A stretch of DNA of 64,000 nucleotides. It comes from Oikopleura dioica. Taxonomy: Eukaryota; Chordata; Appendicularia; Copelata; Oikopleuridae. Position numbers and translations under genes: made by a program. Each line of letters begins with the position of its first letter. Within the stretch, counting starts at the first letter, position 1. Positions 43,890-55,273 of this stretch are shown piece by piece. The stretch lies in contig OU015566.1 in NCBI GenBank assembly GCA_907165135.1, forward strand, positions 6,928,157-6,992,156. Direction: 5' to 3'. The notes beneath the pieces were generated by a model. It made no database searches. It saw nothing but the letters and a program-made list of their open reading frames with translations, and had not been told where the DNA came from.

Positions 43890-46277
43890 TTATAAAAATG
43901 CGTCGACTTCGAACAACTGGACTTTAGCAACGTCCCAGCCGATTTGCGAAAAACTGCGGTAAATCACTGACCAAGTGTAAGGCACGAAGAATTTTTCAGG
44001 AGACTCGTCTTCCTCGTAATGGAACTTTAGCGGCGGGAATTGTCTGAAAAACGTTTTTGAAGCTTCAAATAATCGAAAAAAGCATACTTTAATTTTGATC
44101 TGGGCAATTGTCGGACGACTTGGCTGATAATCGCCTGGATCTCGGATGTATTCAATACAGGAGTTTCTTCTTGCCCAAGCTTCAAATGCCCGGAAAAGAA
44201 GCCAATGACAAGCTCGATGTTGTCAACTAGCTCTGCAAATCCAGGAATGGACCTGAGCTTGTTGATCGAAGCTCGTTGATGAAGGAGATGATAGACAAGC
44301 TCTAAGTTCTGCTCGAGAGATTGACTCAAACATGCGTTTATGATGTCCAGCAACGTCTTCAAAATTGCCACGTGATTTGCCTCTGAAAAGTTGAATGAAA
44401 AAGACGAGCAGAAAATTGAGCTTAGAGCTTACCATCGTTGGAAATATCGAGGCGCTTGGAAATGATGGTAATAAGGTTGAGAAATCGCTGGCTCACGCGT
44501 CTATGGATACCCTTCAGTCGTATCCCGACGTTGGAAAGAGCGGCCAGGCAGTTTGTGTGAAGATACTGGTCCTTCACTCGCGACAAATTGAATTGAATGA
44601 CTCTCATTAGCACCAACTAGTAATTTTACATTGAAAGTCGTGAACTAAACAAAGAAAGTTACCTGAACAAGGCTTGATAAATTGATGATTTCGATGATAT
44701 TTGCCGTTGCTTGATCTTCATTGTAAAAATCCAAGTCAGCCTTTTTCAACACAACTTCATTAATTTGCGCGCAAAACGTATCATCTTCAGTGAGAATCAG
44801 AAGCACAACCAATGTCATGTAAAGATGATGCGAAGAGTTCTTTTCAGGGCGAGAAAGAATCTTCAAAATGGGAAGGATGAGTCGGTCGATATCGGTTTTG
44901 CTCAGCACGTAGTTTTTGAACGACTCGTTTTCGTGGATCAAAATGTACAGAAGCAACACTCCTGGCTCCGTACTGATCGATTCTGATTATTAAAATGAAT
45001 AAGAAAAAAAAAGAAAAAGGGGACTTACCAATCATCGCTTCATAAATTTTTCCAAAGGGGAGTTGAACTCGATCTTCTTCTAATATTCCGTTCGGGACTG
45101 AAGTGAGGATCGATTGTTTCAAGGAATTTTTTTCCTGGTATTTTTCTGGCAGTGGAGTCATTGTGAAAGATAGTAGAAGCGTTTCGGATAATTTTGATAT
45201 GCTACAAATTTTCATCAGATACCTTAAAGGGCGTACCTAGGACTGTACCTGTGTTTTCTCTGATTTGGAACTTCTGGGGAACTCGAACCAAGCATCGACA
45301 AGATTCCAAAAACGAACCCGCTTGAAGAGTTGATCGCTTCCGTCCTTGGATCTTCACTGAACAGAGAATTTCAATGAATCAAGAATCAAAAATCAAGCTT
45401 ACGCACCATTCGTACCTTTTCGCTTCCATAAAAGCAATCAGCGCTCTTGGCAAATTTTTCGAATTTTCGGCCGATATTTTGTCGAAGATTTTCGAAACTT
45501 CGGATTGGTAGTTTTCGCTTGATTGAAACATCGTCACAGATTGAAAGATCAGGAGCAGTTGAAGAGCTTCTTCGGTGAAAAAATAAACGGCAGAAAAGAG
45601 TTCTTCCGTGAGCGAAGCTAAATCGCAAAGAACGTCTACCAGACATTTGAGGAGATTCTCCACCGTCGTTTCTTCGTTTTCATTCAAAATCGCGAGGAAA
45701 GTCTTTTCGTCGAAATTCTCAACGAGATGAAGGACTAGTCGTCTGATGACATACAAAGAGTTTGTACAATGCCAGGGGAAGATGTTGTCACCATACTCGA
45801 CCGCTGTCAGTATTTCTTGATGCCGAACTGTAAATTGATCGATCAGAGATTTCAAGTTGCCATTTGAGCGGGAATTCGCCAGGAAGTTTCGACAAATATT
45901 CCGGACGACTAGAATTGATGATAAAAAAGGAGAACGAAGAGGAAAATTTTATACCTTTGTCGGAAGCTGGAGAGGGTTTTTCATATTGAGGGGATTTGAA
46001 TGACAGGAACTGGTTCCAGAGAGGGTCGGCAGATGTTACTTTCTCATTTAAAAGTCTTTCAAGAGGAATTTTCAACAAGAAAACTTACAGGCTTTTATTA
46101 GAAAAAAACGGTCAAAATCACAAAAAGTCACTTTCCCCGAATTAAAATTCCAACTAAAATGATTGAATGATAAATTAATTATCTAGTCACAGTCAGGTAG
46201 CAATCCCATTGCCTAATTAACAGCGGATGTTTCTCTAATTCGTCCCATTCGACTGTCCTGGACGGACCCGAGCCCAT
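43890..46277 (-). CDS. DYM: dymeclin (Golgi-associated)
   Basis: Peripheral Golgi protein needed for Golgi organisation. ATG 46277 gives MGSGPSRTVEWDELEKHPLL; the Gly-2 makes N-myristoylation likely, as in dymeclins. The next exon has LNEKVTSADPLWNQFLSFK. Further blocks: CTNSLYVIRRLVLHLVENFD, LLYILIHENESFKNYVLSKT with LPILKILSR and SHHLYMTLVVLLILTEDDTF, VIQFNLSRVKDQYLHTNCLA with ALSNVGIRLKGIHRRVSQRF, and the end FPPLKFHYEEDESPEKFFVP with YTWSVIYRSF. Stop 43890-43892. The exon 1/2 junction near 46190-46080 is not resolved by a canonical GT-AG pair. SMG5 follows after 283 bp. Confidence 0.9.
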
Positions 46278-47085
46278 CTACAAAACAGAATTTCAGGCTA
46301 ATCTCTTTCTTCATCGTAAAATACAGTCGTATCACTCAAGGGCTTATCAGTTCTCACGTTTGGGTACAGAAGAAAATCTTTGAGTTTTTGAGTTCTTTGT
46401 TGAAATTGATTGGGCAAAGAGCAGCGGCCAATCGCCACCGCCGCGCTGCGCCTGAAATTCTCGCCGCTCAGAAGAATCAAAAAGAATCGCAATTGTGGTG
46501 TTCAGCTCTAGAATTTTTACTCAGAGAAGGGAGTTGAAGAAGAAAGGAACGAACGAAGGATAGAGAAATGAGTGCAAATGATCCGGAAAATGATATGCAC
46601 GGGCTCTCGACAAGAAAAACTAGCGAAGTTGAGTCTGAAAAACGTTATTTTTTGACCGTCGGTACGCTGATGGGTTAAAATTTTGTGTTACAAAAGTGCG
46701 TAAAAGCGGTTATTCGACACTTAATTATTACTTATCTACAGAAAAACTTGAAGAGATGGCAAGAATTTAGTCTGGTGGATAATAATTGAATTTTCTGACC
46801 GTCGGTGCTCTGATGGGTTAAAATTTTCTTAATTGAATATGTGTACGAAGTTTCATTAAAAGTTTTTACTGGCATTGATTTTCGAAAGACTCTGTAGAAA
46901 TAGTTTTATAGCGACATAAATCTTGAGTTTTCCTCAATAAAATCGACCTTTTTCTTGAATCTCCGGTCATCTAAAATGTTTGTTGGATCTTTCGAGAAAC
47001 AAGATAAACACCTTTTTACGTCAGCTGGTCAAAATTGACCCAAAGTTTGAGCTAGGCAAATTTCAAATAATTTCATTTTGAAAAA
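46278..47085. other. divergent intergenic region with a 30-bp direct repeat
   Basis: Between DYM (minus) and the small acidic gene (plus), so it should hold both promoters. GACCGTCGGT...CTGATGGGTTAAAATTTT occurs at 46650-46684 and again at 46797-46827. A 64-codon minus ORF at 46298-46492 is not supported. Confidence 0.45.
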
Positions 47086-47456
47086 ATGTCCGAAGCGGAA
47101 CAAACCTCAAGTGAAATCGAGGAAATTGAAATTCCAGAGCCCGATGAAAGTAGACGTCCTCCCCCATTGAATTTCAGCGAAAGCGATGAATCGAGCTTGT
47201 TTAACAAAACGGAAGATACGACGCATGTTAGTGATCAGAGCACGTTTGAAATCGATAAAGGTGAGGATTCTAGTACTGAAGATGTGAAGTTTACCGATTA
47301 TATAATTCAGAGAATAAAGTTGGTTCTGGACCGTCAAGAGCAGCAAGATTAGCGGAGATTGCCGAAGAAGCTGATTATCATATCGAGGTAAATCCGTTAA
47401 ATTTGGAGATCATACAGGACTTAAATTAGCAGAAAACTAAGGGTGTCACTTTGTGA
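47086..47456 (+). CDS. small acidic protein of unknown function
   Basis: Exon 1 from ATG 47086 (MSEAEQTSSEIEEIEIPEPD, then FSESDESSLFNKTED) ends at a GTGAGG donor. A 50-bp intron leads to VGSGPSRAARLAEIAEEADY with HIE. A 40-bp-class intron ends in AAATTAG and the last exon gives a short QKTKGVTL and stop. Phases close. The N-terminus is strongly acidic; the second exon looks like an amphipathic helix. No family recognised. Roughly 90 residues, probably cytosolic or nuclear. Confidence 0.5.
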
Positions 47457-47847
47457 AGTTCCCGAGAGTCTTGATAGTAATTCATCTCATCAATCATTGA
47501 AATTTTTCTTCAGAAAACTGCTTGGAAATACCGCTCAATCAAAGAAATCCTCAACGATCCCTAAAACAGAGACGACCATCGTTTTTCTTCTTCATAATCA
47601 CCTCACAAGACCTATATCACCTTTTTTGTTCTTTTATCTTCACTGCCTTTATCTGTCACTATTCAACTTTCACTACATCGATAACCAGTTTCGTTTTCGT
47701 TTCTTAGACTTTCTGAATTTATATTTCAAGTTTTGACCAAATACTAGACTAACACCACTTTTTGAATTATTTTTCTTTTTGAAAATTTTTGAGATTTCAA
47801 CATCTGTTTGTTTTGACAATTTTTTGGGAAGGTTGTGTTTAGAATCA

Positions 47848-50454
47848 ATGTCTCGGACGTTTGGCAGACGTCTTGGGACGCTGGTGGACAGTCACGGTCG
47901 ACCGCATGATTATTTGAGAATTTCCCTCACGGAAAAATGCAACTTGCGATGCAGGTACTAACCGGAAGTTCAGGGTCAAAATTGGAGTTGTTTTACAAGT
48001 CGAACAAGTGAAAGAAGCTGGTGTAACCGCTCATTTTGCTTGGCTCTAGAATTATTGAAAAAATGCTCAAATTTTAAGGATATCCCCTGAATTTTCGGAC
48101 TAAGGGGGCCACTTTCAGATTGAAGAATTCTAGAGCCAATCAAAATGACCTGTTGTATGAGTTCGTGGTCTCTTATCTATTCATTTTCCTTAGTCAACTC
48201 ACCAACATATCGTTTGGTAGACCCTTAATTTTCTTTGTTTAGGTACTGCATGCCAATTGAGGGCGTGAAGCTCACCCCCTCGGATCAGCTGTTATCTGCT
48301 CAAGAGCTCTACCGTTTCAGGTCTCTTTCCTTTGTCCTCCCTTTTGTCTAACCCTGTTTTCAGCTCCTTGCTTGTGAAAAACGCCGGCGTCTCCAAAATA
48401 CGTCTCACTGGTGGGTAAGCCACTTGCAAACGCTTGAAAAGCTAATTTTACATTTTGCAAAGAGAGCCACTCGTCAGAAAAGAAATTCAAGAGATTATTT
48501 CTGACTTGAATTCGCTCAGAGAAGATGGAGTCAAGCAAATAGGAATAACTACGAATGGCGTTTCTCTTTCAAGAAGAAAGGCTAAACGACTGAAGGAAGC
48601 GGGACTCGACACGGCGAATATCAGCTTGGATACGTTGGAGCCGATGAAAGCGGAGTTTATCACGAGGAGGCCGAAGGAGATGCATTTTTCGGTCATGAAA
48701 GCGATTGAGAATTCGATTGATGCTGGAATAACGACAAAGGTAAACGTAGATTTTGTTTTTTTTTTGTTTTATTTTTTTCATTCTTTCAGTAATACTGTTG
48801 CCTTCGGCGCACAGTTTGCACAGTCAAACTACAGTCATTTTTTCTTTATCATTCTTCCATTTTCTTCGTACCATTCAGTCCATTTCGTTCTTGCCATCGT
48901 AGAATATCAGATACAGGAATTTGGTCCCAAGTCCATTTTTCAAAGGGTTGCACCCAACTTTTCTCGGAAGAGGTATAAAATCTCACCGTGGTACAGGGTA
49001 CCCAATTTACGTAAAAAACGTATTCAGTTCCTCGGCATGTTTCTGCCCGAACAAGTACATTTGCGTGTTTATTCTGATACCAATAGATGCCTCTAGCATC
49101 GTAATATTCCTTGATATCGTCAAGTATATGAATTGGATGCGGAGGTTTTTTAAAGATATCAATATCATCCTCTCTATCATTCTCAAGAAGCTTTTCGATT
49201 ATATAATCGTCATGATTATGAATCGCTTCGCATTCTTCCTCAAAGCCCTCGTCTGAGCCTTTAGTAATCTCTTTTTCTTTTTGAAAAAATAACATTTTTT
49301 TGGTTGTGGTGGTTGGTTTGATAGTTTTTATTTTTGGCACTGGTGTGTGAGATTTCCATTTTCGCGCGCCTTTATATACCCGGTGAAAAGGGAAAACTTT
49401 CCCTTTTTCATCAGGATGGATCGGTGAGTCATCATGACTCATCGCGCGCTGTGGCGCCACCACTTTTGTTTTCCCTTTTGAATTCGTCATATTGATGACA
49501 CATCGATGAGAACTGATGAATCAATATGAGTCAAGATGAACAATAATGATTCATCATGAATTTGAATCATCGTAAGTCATTATAATGAGTAGTTATTACT
49601 CATTTTTTGATTTTGGTTGCCCTTCCTGGGTCTTAACTTATCCAATTAAGATCAAACTTCTGGTGTTTACTTTTGACAGTCAGTAATGATTAGTAATCAT
49701 CGATTAATTCAGATCAACTGCGTACTCCAGCGTGGGCTGAACGACGACGAAATCATCGACTTCGTAAAGTTGTCAAAGGACCTCCCAATCACCGTCCGAT
49801 TCATCGAATTCATGCCTTTCAATGGAAATGAATGGGCAAAAGGCAAACGCTTCATTTCGCTACGTGAAATCCTTCGAATTGTAACAGCCGAGTTCGGCGA
49901 AATAGAGCATCAACGAGGCGAGAGATCAGATGTCGCGAAAAACTACCGTGTTCCGGGCTTTGCTGGCAACTTTGGGATTATTGGCTCGATGAGTCAACCT
50001 TTTTGCTCTGGCTGCAATCGAATTCGGCTCACTGCTGATGGGATGATTAAAAATTGCCTCTTTTCGAACGAAACAGACGACTTAGATTTGAGAAAGTACC
50101 TCCGGGATTCAAGCATTAGGTGAGTCACAATCAGCCCTTGAGTTTATCTCTCTAACCCGAGCTCAATTACGATGCTTTATCGCATAATTGAGGCTTGATT
50201 ACCGTCCCTCATTTTTTAGCGTTCGTGACCGTAATTTTCACGATTACGAGGGAATAATTTTTTGTCTAGCGTATCAGTCTATCTTTTATTTTATTGCGAA
50301 GTTGATTTATTGTAACATCTATTTCCGCAGCGATGACGAATTACTCACCATCGTACAAGATCATCTTCAACACAAGAAGGCTTCTCACGGCGGAATGGAG
50401 TTTCTAGAGAAAACACGTGACCAAAACCGTGCCATGACGTCTATCGGAGGATAG
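47848..50454 (+). CDS. MOCS1: molybdenum cofactor biosynthesis protein 1A (GTP 3',8-cyclase)
   Basis: Radical-SAM enzyme for the first step of molybdopterin synthesis. ATG 47848 ([20 protein letters not shown]) leads to [13 protein letters not shown] and [20 protein letters not shown], giving the CxxxCxxC radical-SAM cluster across intron 1. Next are [12 protein letters not shown] and [40 protein letters not shown] and [20 protein letters not shown]. After a roughly 970-bp intron come [40 protein letters not shown], and the C-terminal cluster site [20 protein letters not shown] with NCLF. It ends AMTSIGG, keeping the C-terminal Gly-Gly required by MOCS1A. No MoaC-like (MOCS1B) domain follows. 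Introns host an antisense ORF and a foldback element. Confidence 0.93.
48031..48148. mobile_element. 118-bp foldback element in MOCS1 intron 1
   Basis: Ends TCATTTTGCTTGGCTCTAGA and, complemented, TCATTTTGATTGGCTCTAGA form an arm of about 23 bp with one mismatch. No clear target duplication. Explains part of why this intron is about 290 bp instead of about 50. Confidence 0.55.
48849..49490 (-). CDS. uncharacterised 213-residue protein nested antisense in MOCS1 intron
   Basis: A single uninterrupted frame from ATG 49490 inside the 970-bp MOCS1 intron. The N-terminus is basic and Pro/Thr-rich ([20 protein letters not shown]), the middle acidic ([20 protein letters not shown]), and the C-terminal third aromatic-rich: [53 protein letters not shown]. 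The EYxxYVNW...SW pattern faintly recalls a chromo-like barrel, but this is weak. Chance occurrence of a 213-codon ORF in AT-rich intron DNA is unlikely. Intronless state could mean a retrocopy or a transposon-borne gene. Upstream there is a cluster of TGAnTCA-like palindromes. Confidence 0.5.
   Translation of the reverse strand: MTNSKGKTKVVAPQRAMSHDDSPIHPDEKGKVFPFHRVYKGARKWKSHTPVPKIKTIKPTTTTKKMLFFQKEKEITKGSDEGFEEECEAIHNHDDYIIEKLLENDREDDIDIFKKPPHPIHILDDIKEYYDARGIYWYQNKHANVLVRAETCRGTEYVFYVNWVPCTTVRFYTSSEKSWVQPFEKWTWDQIPVSDILRWQERNGLNGTKKMEE
49425..49580. promoter_or_regulatory. cluster of AP-1-like TGAnTCA and related palindromes
   Basis: Contains TGAGTCATCATGACTCA, TGATGAATCA, TGAGTCA, ATGATTCATCATGAAT and AATCATCGTAAGTCAT in about 150 bp, around and upstream of the start of the antisense ORF. 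Such density of bZIP-type half-sites is striking. Role as its promoter is inference. Confidence 0.35.
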
Positions 50455-50692
50455 AGAGATGCTTCTTTATAAGCATACGCTTCACTGTTTTTCTAATCAA
50501 TGACTACCGAGTGCCTTCGTAAATTCCCGCTTCAAGACCTCACAATTTTTTCTTCCTCAATCTTTTCAAATCTTTCAATCTCAAAATCTTCTCTGATTCT
50601 GTATAATTTGACGACTGTGCGATCAAAGTTCAATTTAATTTTATTCTTTGTAATTATTTCTTTCAATTCGCTTGTCATAAAAAGGGGTTAAG

Positions 50693-53188
50693 ATGGACAC
50701 GGCAAAGCTAGAAAGTTTGCTGGTTAGATTGGAGACTGCGGTCGCCAAGTTGGAAGGGCGCGCCGGAGGAGCTGCTGCCCCCGCTGCTGGTGGTGATTCT
50801 AGCGCTGATGCTGCTTCAACCAGGTAAAAAGATGTTCTTCTCCAACTCTCTCAAGCTTTTCAAGTCCATCCTTCCTTGATTACTCAGCGTGGCTCGACTC
50901 CTCCATCAAGCCCTTTGTCGACGCGTCCACTGCCCTCGGCGACGACATCGCAAAAATGGGCGCTCTCGTCCAAAAAGTCTTCGACGCGCAGAAGACCTTC
51001 ATCCTCCTCGCCGCAAAACATTCCAAACCCGCCGACAGTGACCTCCAAAAGATCCTCGAACCGCAGGTCAAAGCAATTACTGGCGTAACGGAGTTCCGCG
51101 AGGCATCCCGCCGCTCGAAATACTTCAACCACTTGTCGGCCGTCTCCGAAGCCATTCCGGGTATGTAATTATCGGGCGCTTTTTATGCATGAATTTTGTT
51201 GTTTATGCAACAATAGAGCTCCAATACTAAAAAATACCAAAATAGCAATTGTTAATAAACTTCAACGATACGTTTCTGAACCCTTCTCATTAACCCGTTG
51301 TTTACACAAAATTCAGCTGTGTCCTGGATCTGCGTTTCCCCAACACCTGGCCCTTATGTCAAGGAAATGAGCGACGCTGCGATGTTTTACACGAACCGAG
51401 TTCTCAAGGAATACAGAGAGACATCGCCCGAGCATGTTGCGTGGACTAAATTGCTCTTAGGGGCGCTTAGGGAGCTCCAGGCTTACATCAAGCAGCACCA
51501 TACTACTGGACTGACTTGGAATCCACAGGTACTTCAACTCAAGCCCCATGTAATTTATCATCCCTTCAGGGATCACGGCTAGAGCCAAAGCACATTATGC
51601 GCCCTGTTCTTTCCCCAAAGCCCAACCGAAAATCCCCCACCCCTCCTCCTCGGTCTTCATTGCCTCCCCTCCACCTCCTTCTAGCCCTCCCCCACCCCCT
51701 GTCCCCAATTTTATCCCTCCTCCACCGCCCATGGGACCTCCTCCTCCACCACCAGCATCCGCCAAGCCCGCTCCTCCCACGAGTGATGAAAATACGCTCG
51801 CGTTATTCAATGAAATCAACTCGAAAGGACTTGGCATCTCACAGGGTAAAGATGATTGAGTTTTGATTTGAGTCAAATCATTTGACCCCATCTGAAAAAA
51901 GTGTGAAAAGAGCATGTGTTTTTTGGTTTTGTGTGACATTGTTTTGAAACTAACCTACTTAGGGTTCACCTGCGAAGCCAGGCGCTGCCGGATCCGAAAA
52001 GCCAAAAGTGGCGCCTAAACCTCGCGCAGCAGCTGGAGGTGCTCCGCCACCACCACCTCCATCAGCGCCCGGAGGACCTCCACCACCTCCACCACCAGCA
52101 GAGGGTCTCCCAGCGGCCTCTGCTGGCGGCAACGAGGAAATCGACAGATCGGCACTCTTCGCCGCGCTCAATAAGGGATCTGATATTACTGCAGGTACGC
52201 AAATCGAGCTAAAAGAGCGAAAGAACAAAGCTTAAAGTTCTGGCTATTAGAATTACTCTGGGACTTAACGGAATATGTCAGATCGCTTTTGGGTAATAAA
52301 GATCGACTTCTAATCGGGTTTTCTGAATTTGAATGTATTAACTCATCTGCGTGGCTATTTTCTAACACTCTCCTTCGCGAGGAAAAGCTCTCATTTTTCT
52401 TTAGGCTTGAAAAAAGTAACGAGTGATATGCAAACACACAAGAACACTGCCCTGAGGAAAACCAGCCAGGTCAACTCATCTGCAAAGCCCTACAGCGCGC
52501 CTAAGCCAAAAAGCGTCGTCAAAACTGAAGTTGTCAAGGATCCCGTCTTCGAGCTCGACAGCAAGAAATGGATGGTAATAAACTGACCTTTCTCCTTCCA
52601 AAATCTAAAACCCTTCTTTTAGATCGAGTATCAACGAGGAAACAAAGGTCTCACAATCGATGGAAACATGAAACAAACTGTCTATGTCTTCAAATGCCAG
52701 GACTCAACAATTACTGTCAATGGAAAGGTCGGCTTTATCAACCTCTTGCTCTCCATAAATTAACCCTGTTGTAGGTGAATAGCATCATCCTTGACACCTG
52801 CAAAAAGTGCGCACTTGTCTTCAACGATTCCGTCGCCGGTATCGAAGTTATCAACAGTCAGCGAATCCAGGCGCAAGTCACTGGAAAATGCCCAATCATT
52901 AATGGTATCTTTGATCGTTTTCGTCATTTTTCACTGTGCTTTAGTCGATAAGACTGATGGCTTCCAAATGTATCTGAGCAAGGAATCGATCGACTGTGAA
53001 ATCATTACTGCTAAAGTTTCTGAGGTAAGGTCAAACAAAGATGATCAGATGTTAACTCTCTTCAGATCAACATCATGATCCCCGAAGGAGACGACTACAC
53101 CGAGAAAGCCGTTGTCGAGCAGTTCAAGACCGTCTGGGATCCCGTCAAGAAGCAAATGGTCACGACACCCGTCGAAATCTGCGGATAA
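50693..53188 (+). CDS. CAP1: adenylyl cyclase-associated protein (CAP)
   Basis: Actin-recycling factor that binds G-actin and cofilin-actin. ATG 50693: MDTAKLESLLVRLETAVAKL (N-terminal oligomerising helix), an Ala/Gly linker, and the helical-folded domain (WLDSSIKPFVDASTALGDDI, LEPQVKAITGVTEFREASRR, SWICVSPTPGPYVKEMSDAA, HTTGLTWNPQG). Two proline-rich stretches follow (ASPPPPSSPPPPPVP and GGAPPPPPPSAPGGPPPPPP), then the WH2-like RSALFAALNKGSDITAG and LKKVTSDMQTHKN. The C-terminal beta-helix CARP domain has VFELDSKKWM, NSIILDTCKKCALVFNDSVA, KTDGFQMYLS and EQFKTVWDPVKKQMVTTPVE. Stop 53186-53188. Complete. CAP1 versus CAP2 cannot be distinguished in an invertebrate. Confidence 0.94.
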
Positions 53189-53788
53189 ATGCAAAATGAA
53201 CAAACCCTGAAACAACAATTCCATTTCAACTTGAATAAACTTCTTCTTTTCTTTGATCCTTTCTTTATTGAGAGATTCTTTATCAATTTTACTACATTTT
53301 TACTTGCGCACAGAATGTTCACATTTCAACTCAAACAAACGCTGGAGAAAAAATTTTCAAGATCAATATCTCCAGCGAATTTTTACTGCACTAACACATG
53401 TTCTTTTGTTTATTTACTTATCTTCTTTACTTTTAACCTAATTGTTGATGTTCCACAAAGATCAAATGATTTTCAATTGTTGCATGAATTCAAACCAACC
53501 CGTTTCTCCTAGCCATGTCAAATTTCAAATTTAGACCAATTCAAGACTCTAACACTTCAAGGCAAGAATGCAAAATTACAAGCTCTACTCCCAATTTAAT
53601 GCCAATCTGTTTTTTTTAACCAATCATCAATTTTCACGCTTTACACTTTCTTTTACTCTTTATATTGGTGACTTCAAATATTCAATATCTTATCAAGAAA
53701 ATACTATACATCCTATATTACTACATGTCCATTGAATAAAGTGCCTGATTCTTTCAACCATAATTCGCTCAAGTAAGATATTCAAAGA
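53189..53788. other. intergenic between CAP and MSRA
   Basis: AT-rich, T-run-rich spacer containing the CAP 3' UTR and presumably the MSRA promoter. No ORF with recognisable content. Confidence 0.45.
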
Positions 53789-54488
53789 ATGAACTTTCTC
53801 AGAAACTTGCTTCACGGGCAGCGCCACTTGACCATGCGAACTCTTCCCAAAGTCGGTCCTGTGGCCGAAGAACATCATGTGAATGGCAACTCGCTGTTTG
53901 AATTCCCGGATAACACCCAGTCCATTACTTTCGGACTGGGCTGCTTCTGGGGCGCGGAACGACGATTCTGGGAGCAAAAGGGAGTTTGGTCCACTCAAGC
54001 TGGCTATGCAGGCGGCGGGTACCCGAATCCGACCTATGAGGAGACTTGCAAAGGACATGCGATGAAGAATCAACATGCTGAGGTTGTCCGAGTCGTTTAT
54101 GATCCATCAGAAGTGCCGGTAATGCTCATTCCTCCCTTTCAATAACTTAATTTCTCTCCCAAAGCTCGAGAGCCTCATCCAAGTCTTCTGGGAAGCTCAC
54201 GATCCAACTCAGGGCGACCGACAAGGAAATGACCGAGGGCCCCAGTACCGCAGCGCTATTTACACCAACAGTGAAGAAGATCTCGCTCTTGCCCGCTCCT
54301 CTCGCGACTTTTACCAAAACGAATTGAAGAAAAAGAACATCAACTCCGTAATCACTACTGAAATTAAAATGCTGGACGAGTTCTACTACGCCGAAGACTA
54401 CCATCAACAATATTTGAGCAAGAACCCATGGGGTTATTGTGGCCTCAAGGGTACTGGTGTTTCATGCCCGCTTCCACCGAAGAAATAA
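53789..54488 (+). CDS. MSRA: peptide methionine-(S)-sulfoxide reductase A
   Basis: Repairs oxidised methionine. ATG 53789 gives a basic, possibly mitochondrial N-terminus ([20 protein letters not shown]). The catalytic motif is in [20 protein letters not shown], followed by [20 protein letters not shown] with [20 protein letters not shown]. After a canonical intron come [20 protein letters not shown] with GPQYRSAIY (substrate pocket), [20 protein letters not shown], and a tail with a second Cys ([10 protein letters not shown]), matching the resolving cysteines of eukaryotic MsrA. Length about 217 residues. NDUFB11 follows after 154 bp on the same strand. Confidence 0.95.
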
Positions 54489-54642
54489 ATAGTTCCAAAC
54501 TTTATTCTGAAGCTTTTTCTTGAAACTGATGATTTCCTGCTTTGAACAAAAATAACTGATATTGACCTTCTCTCTATTCCCTCTTCATTAAATCAAAGTA
54601 TTATTCACGAACTTGTCGCCTTTCAACCTTTTCAATTCAAGA

Positions 54643-55273
54643 ATGCGGTCGGTTCTCAGTCGCCCCATCGCTTCGCTTCGAAATTCGCTTCGTCGCGGTG
54701 GCGAGTGGCACGCACCAACCCCTGAACAGATGCGAGGAGCCCAGAACAACTGGCTTTACATGCACTTCTTCTCCGAGCGTGGTTGGTTCCCCGCTGAGGT
54801 AAGACCCGCTTCTATCCCCAACCTCATCGTGTTTTTAGTCGAACACAACATACGAAACCGAGCTTGCCCGGATCTCCAAAGAACTCGGTTGGGATGCTGA
54901 ACATGCTCATCTCCCCGCTGCTGATTTTACTCTCGAAGAACGACGATACTGGGCCTGGAATGACCGATTCTGGACCATTTCAATTGGCTTTGCTCTTGGC
55001 CTCTTTCCTTTTATGACCGGTAGTTTTGCTTTACGAAGGCTCCTAACATAATTCGCCCTAGATTACCTTGGAAACCAAAGTGAACATTCCCGACGGGAAG
55101 CAATTCTGCGCATCCGAGAAGCCGCTGCTGCCGGCAAATCCCCCATCGACCCCGACTACGTTCCCAATGAGCTCATCGAATCCATGGTCCCACCAGCCGG
55201 CGACTGGGAAAAGATCTGGCTCAGCCGACAGCCCTCCACCATGTCTAGAGGATCTGCCAAGTGGTGCTGGTAA
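54643..55273 (+). CDS. NDUFB11: mitochondrial complex I accessory subunit NDUFB11 (probable)
   Basis: ATG 54643 gives an arginine-rich mitochondrial leader (MRSVLSRPIASLRNSLRRGG). After intron 1 there is SNTTYETELARISKELGWDA, then YWAWNDRFWTISIGFALGLF (a single membrane helix), then after intron 2 DYLGNQSEHSRREAILRIRE with IDPDYVPNELIESM. The pattern helix-PF-DY-x(5)-S/W-RREA followed by a short acidic tail is that of the ESSS/NDUFB11 subunit in the inner-membrane arm of complex I. Two short canonical introns. Sequence similarity is moderate, so subunit identity is less certain than its class. Confidence 0.7.

Noticed and set aside
46298-46492. 64-codon minus ORF upstream of DYM
   Set aside because: Overlaps the expected DYM promoter/5' UTR and the DYM start at 46277 is well supported.
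51595-51939. Gly-rich minus-strand ORF opposite CAP
   Set aside because: Reverse complement of the CAP proline-rich repeats, not an independent gene.
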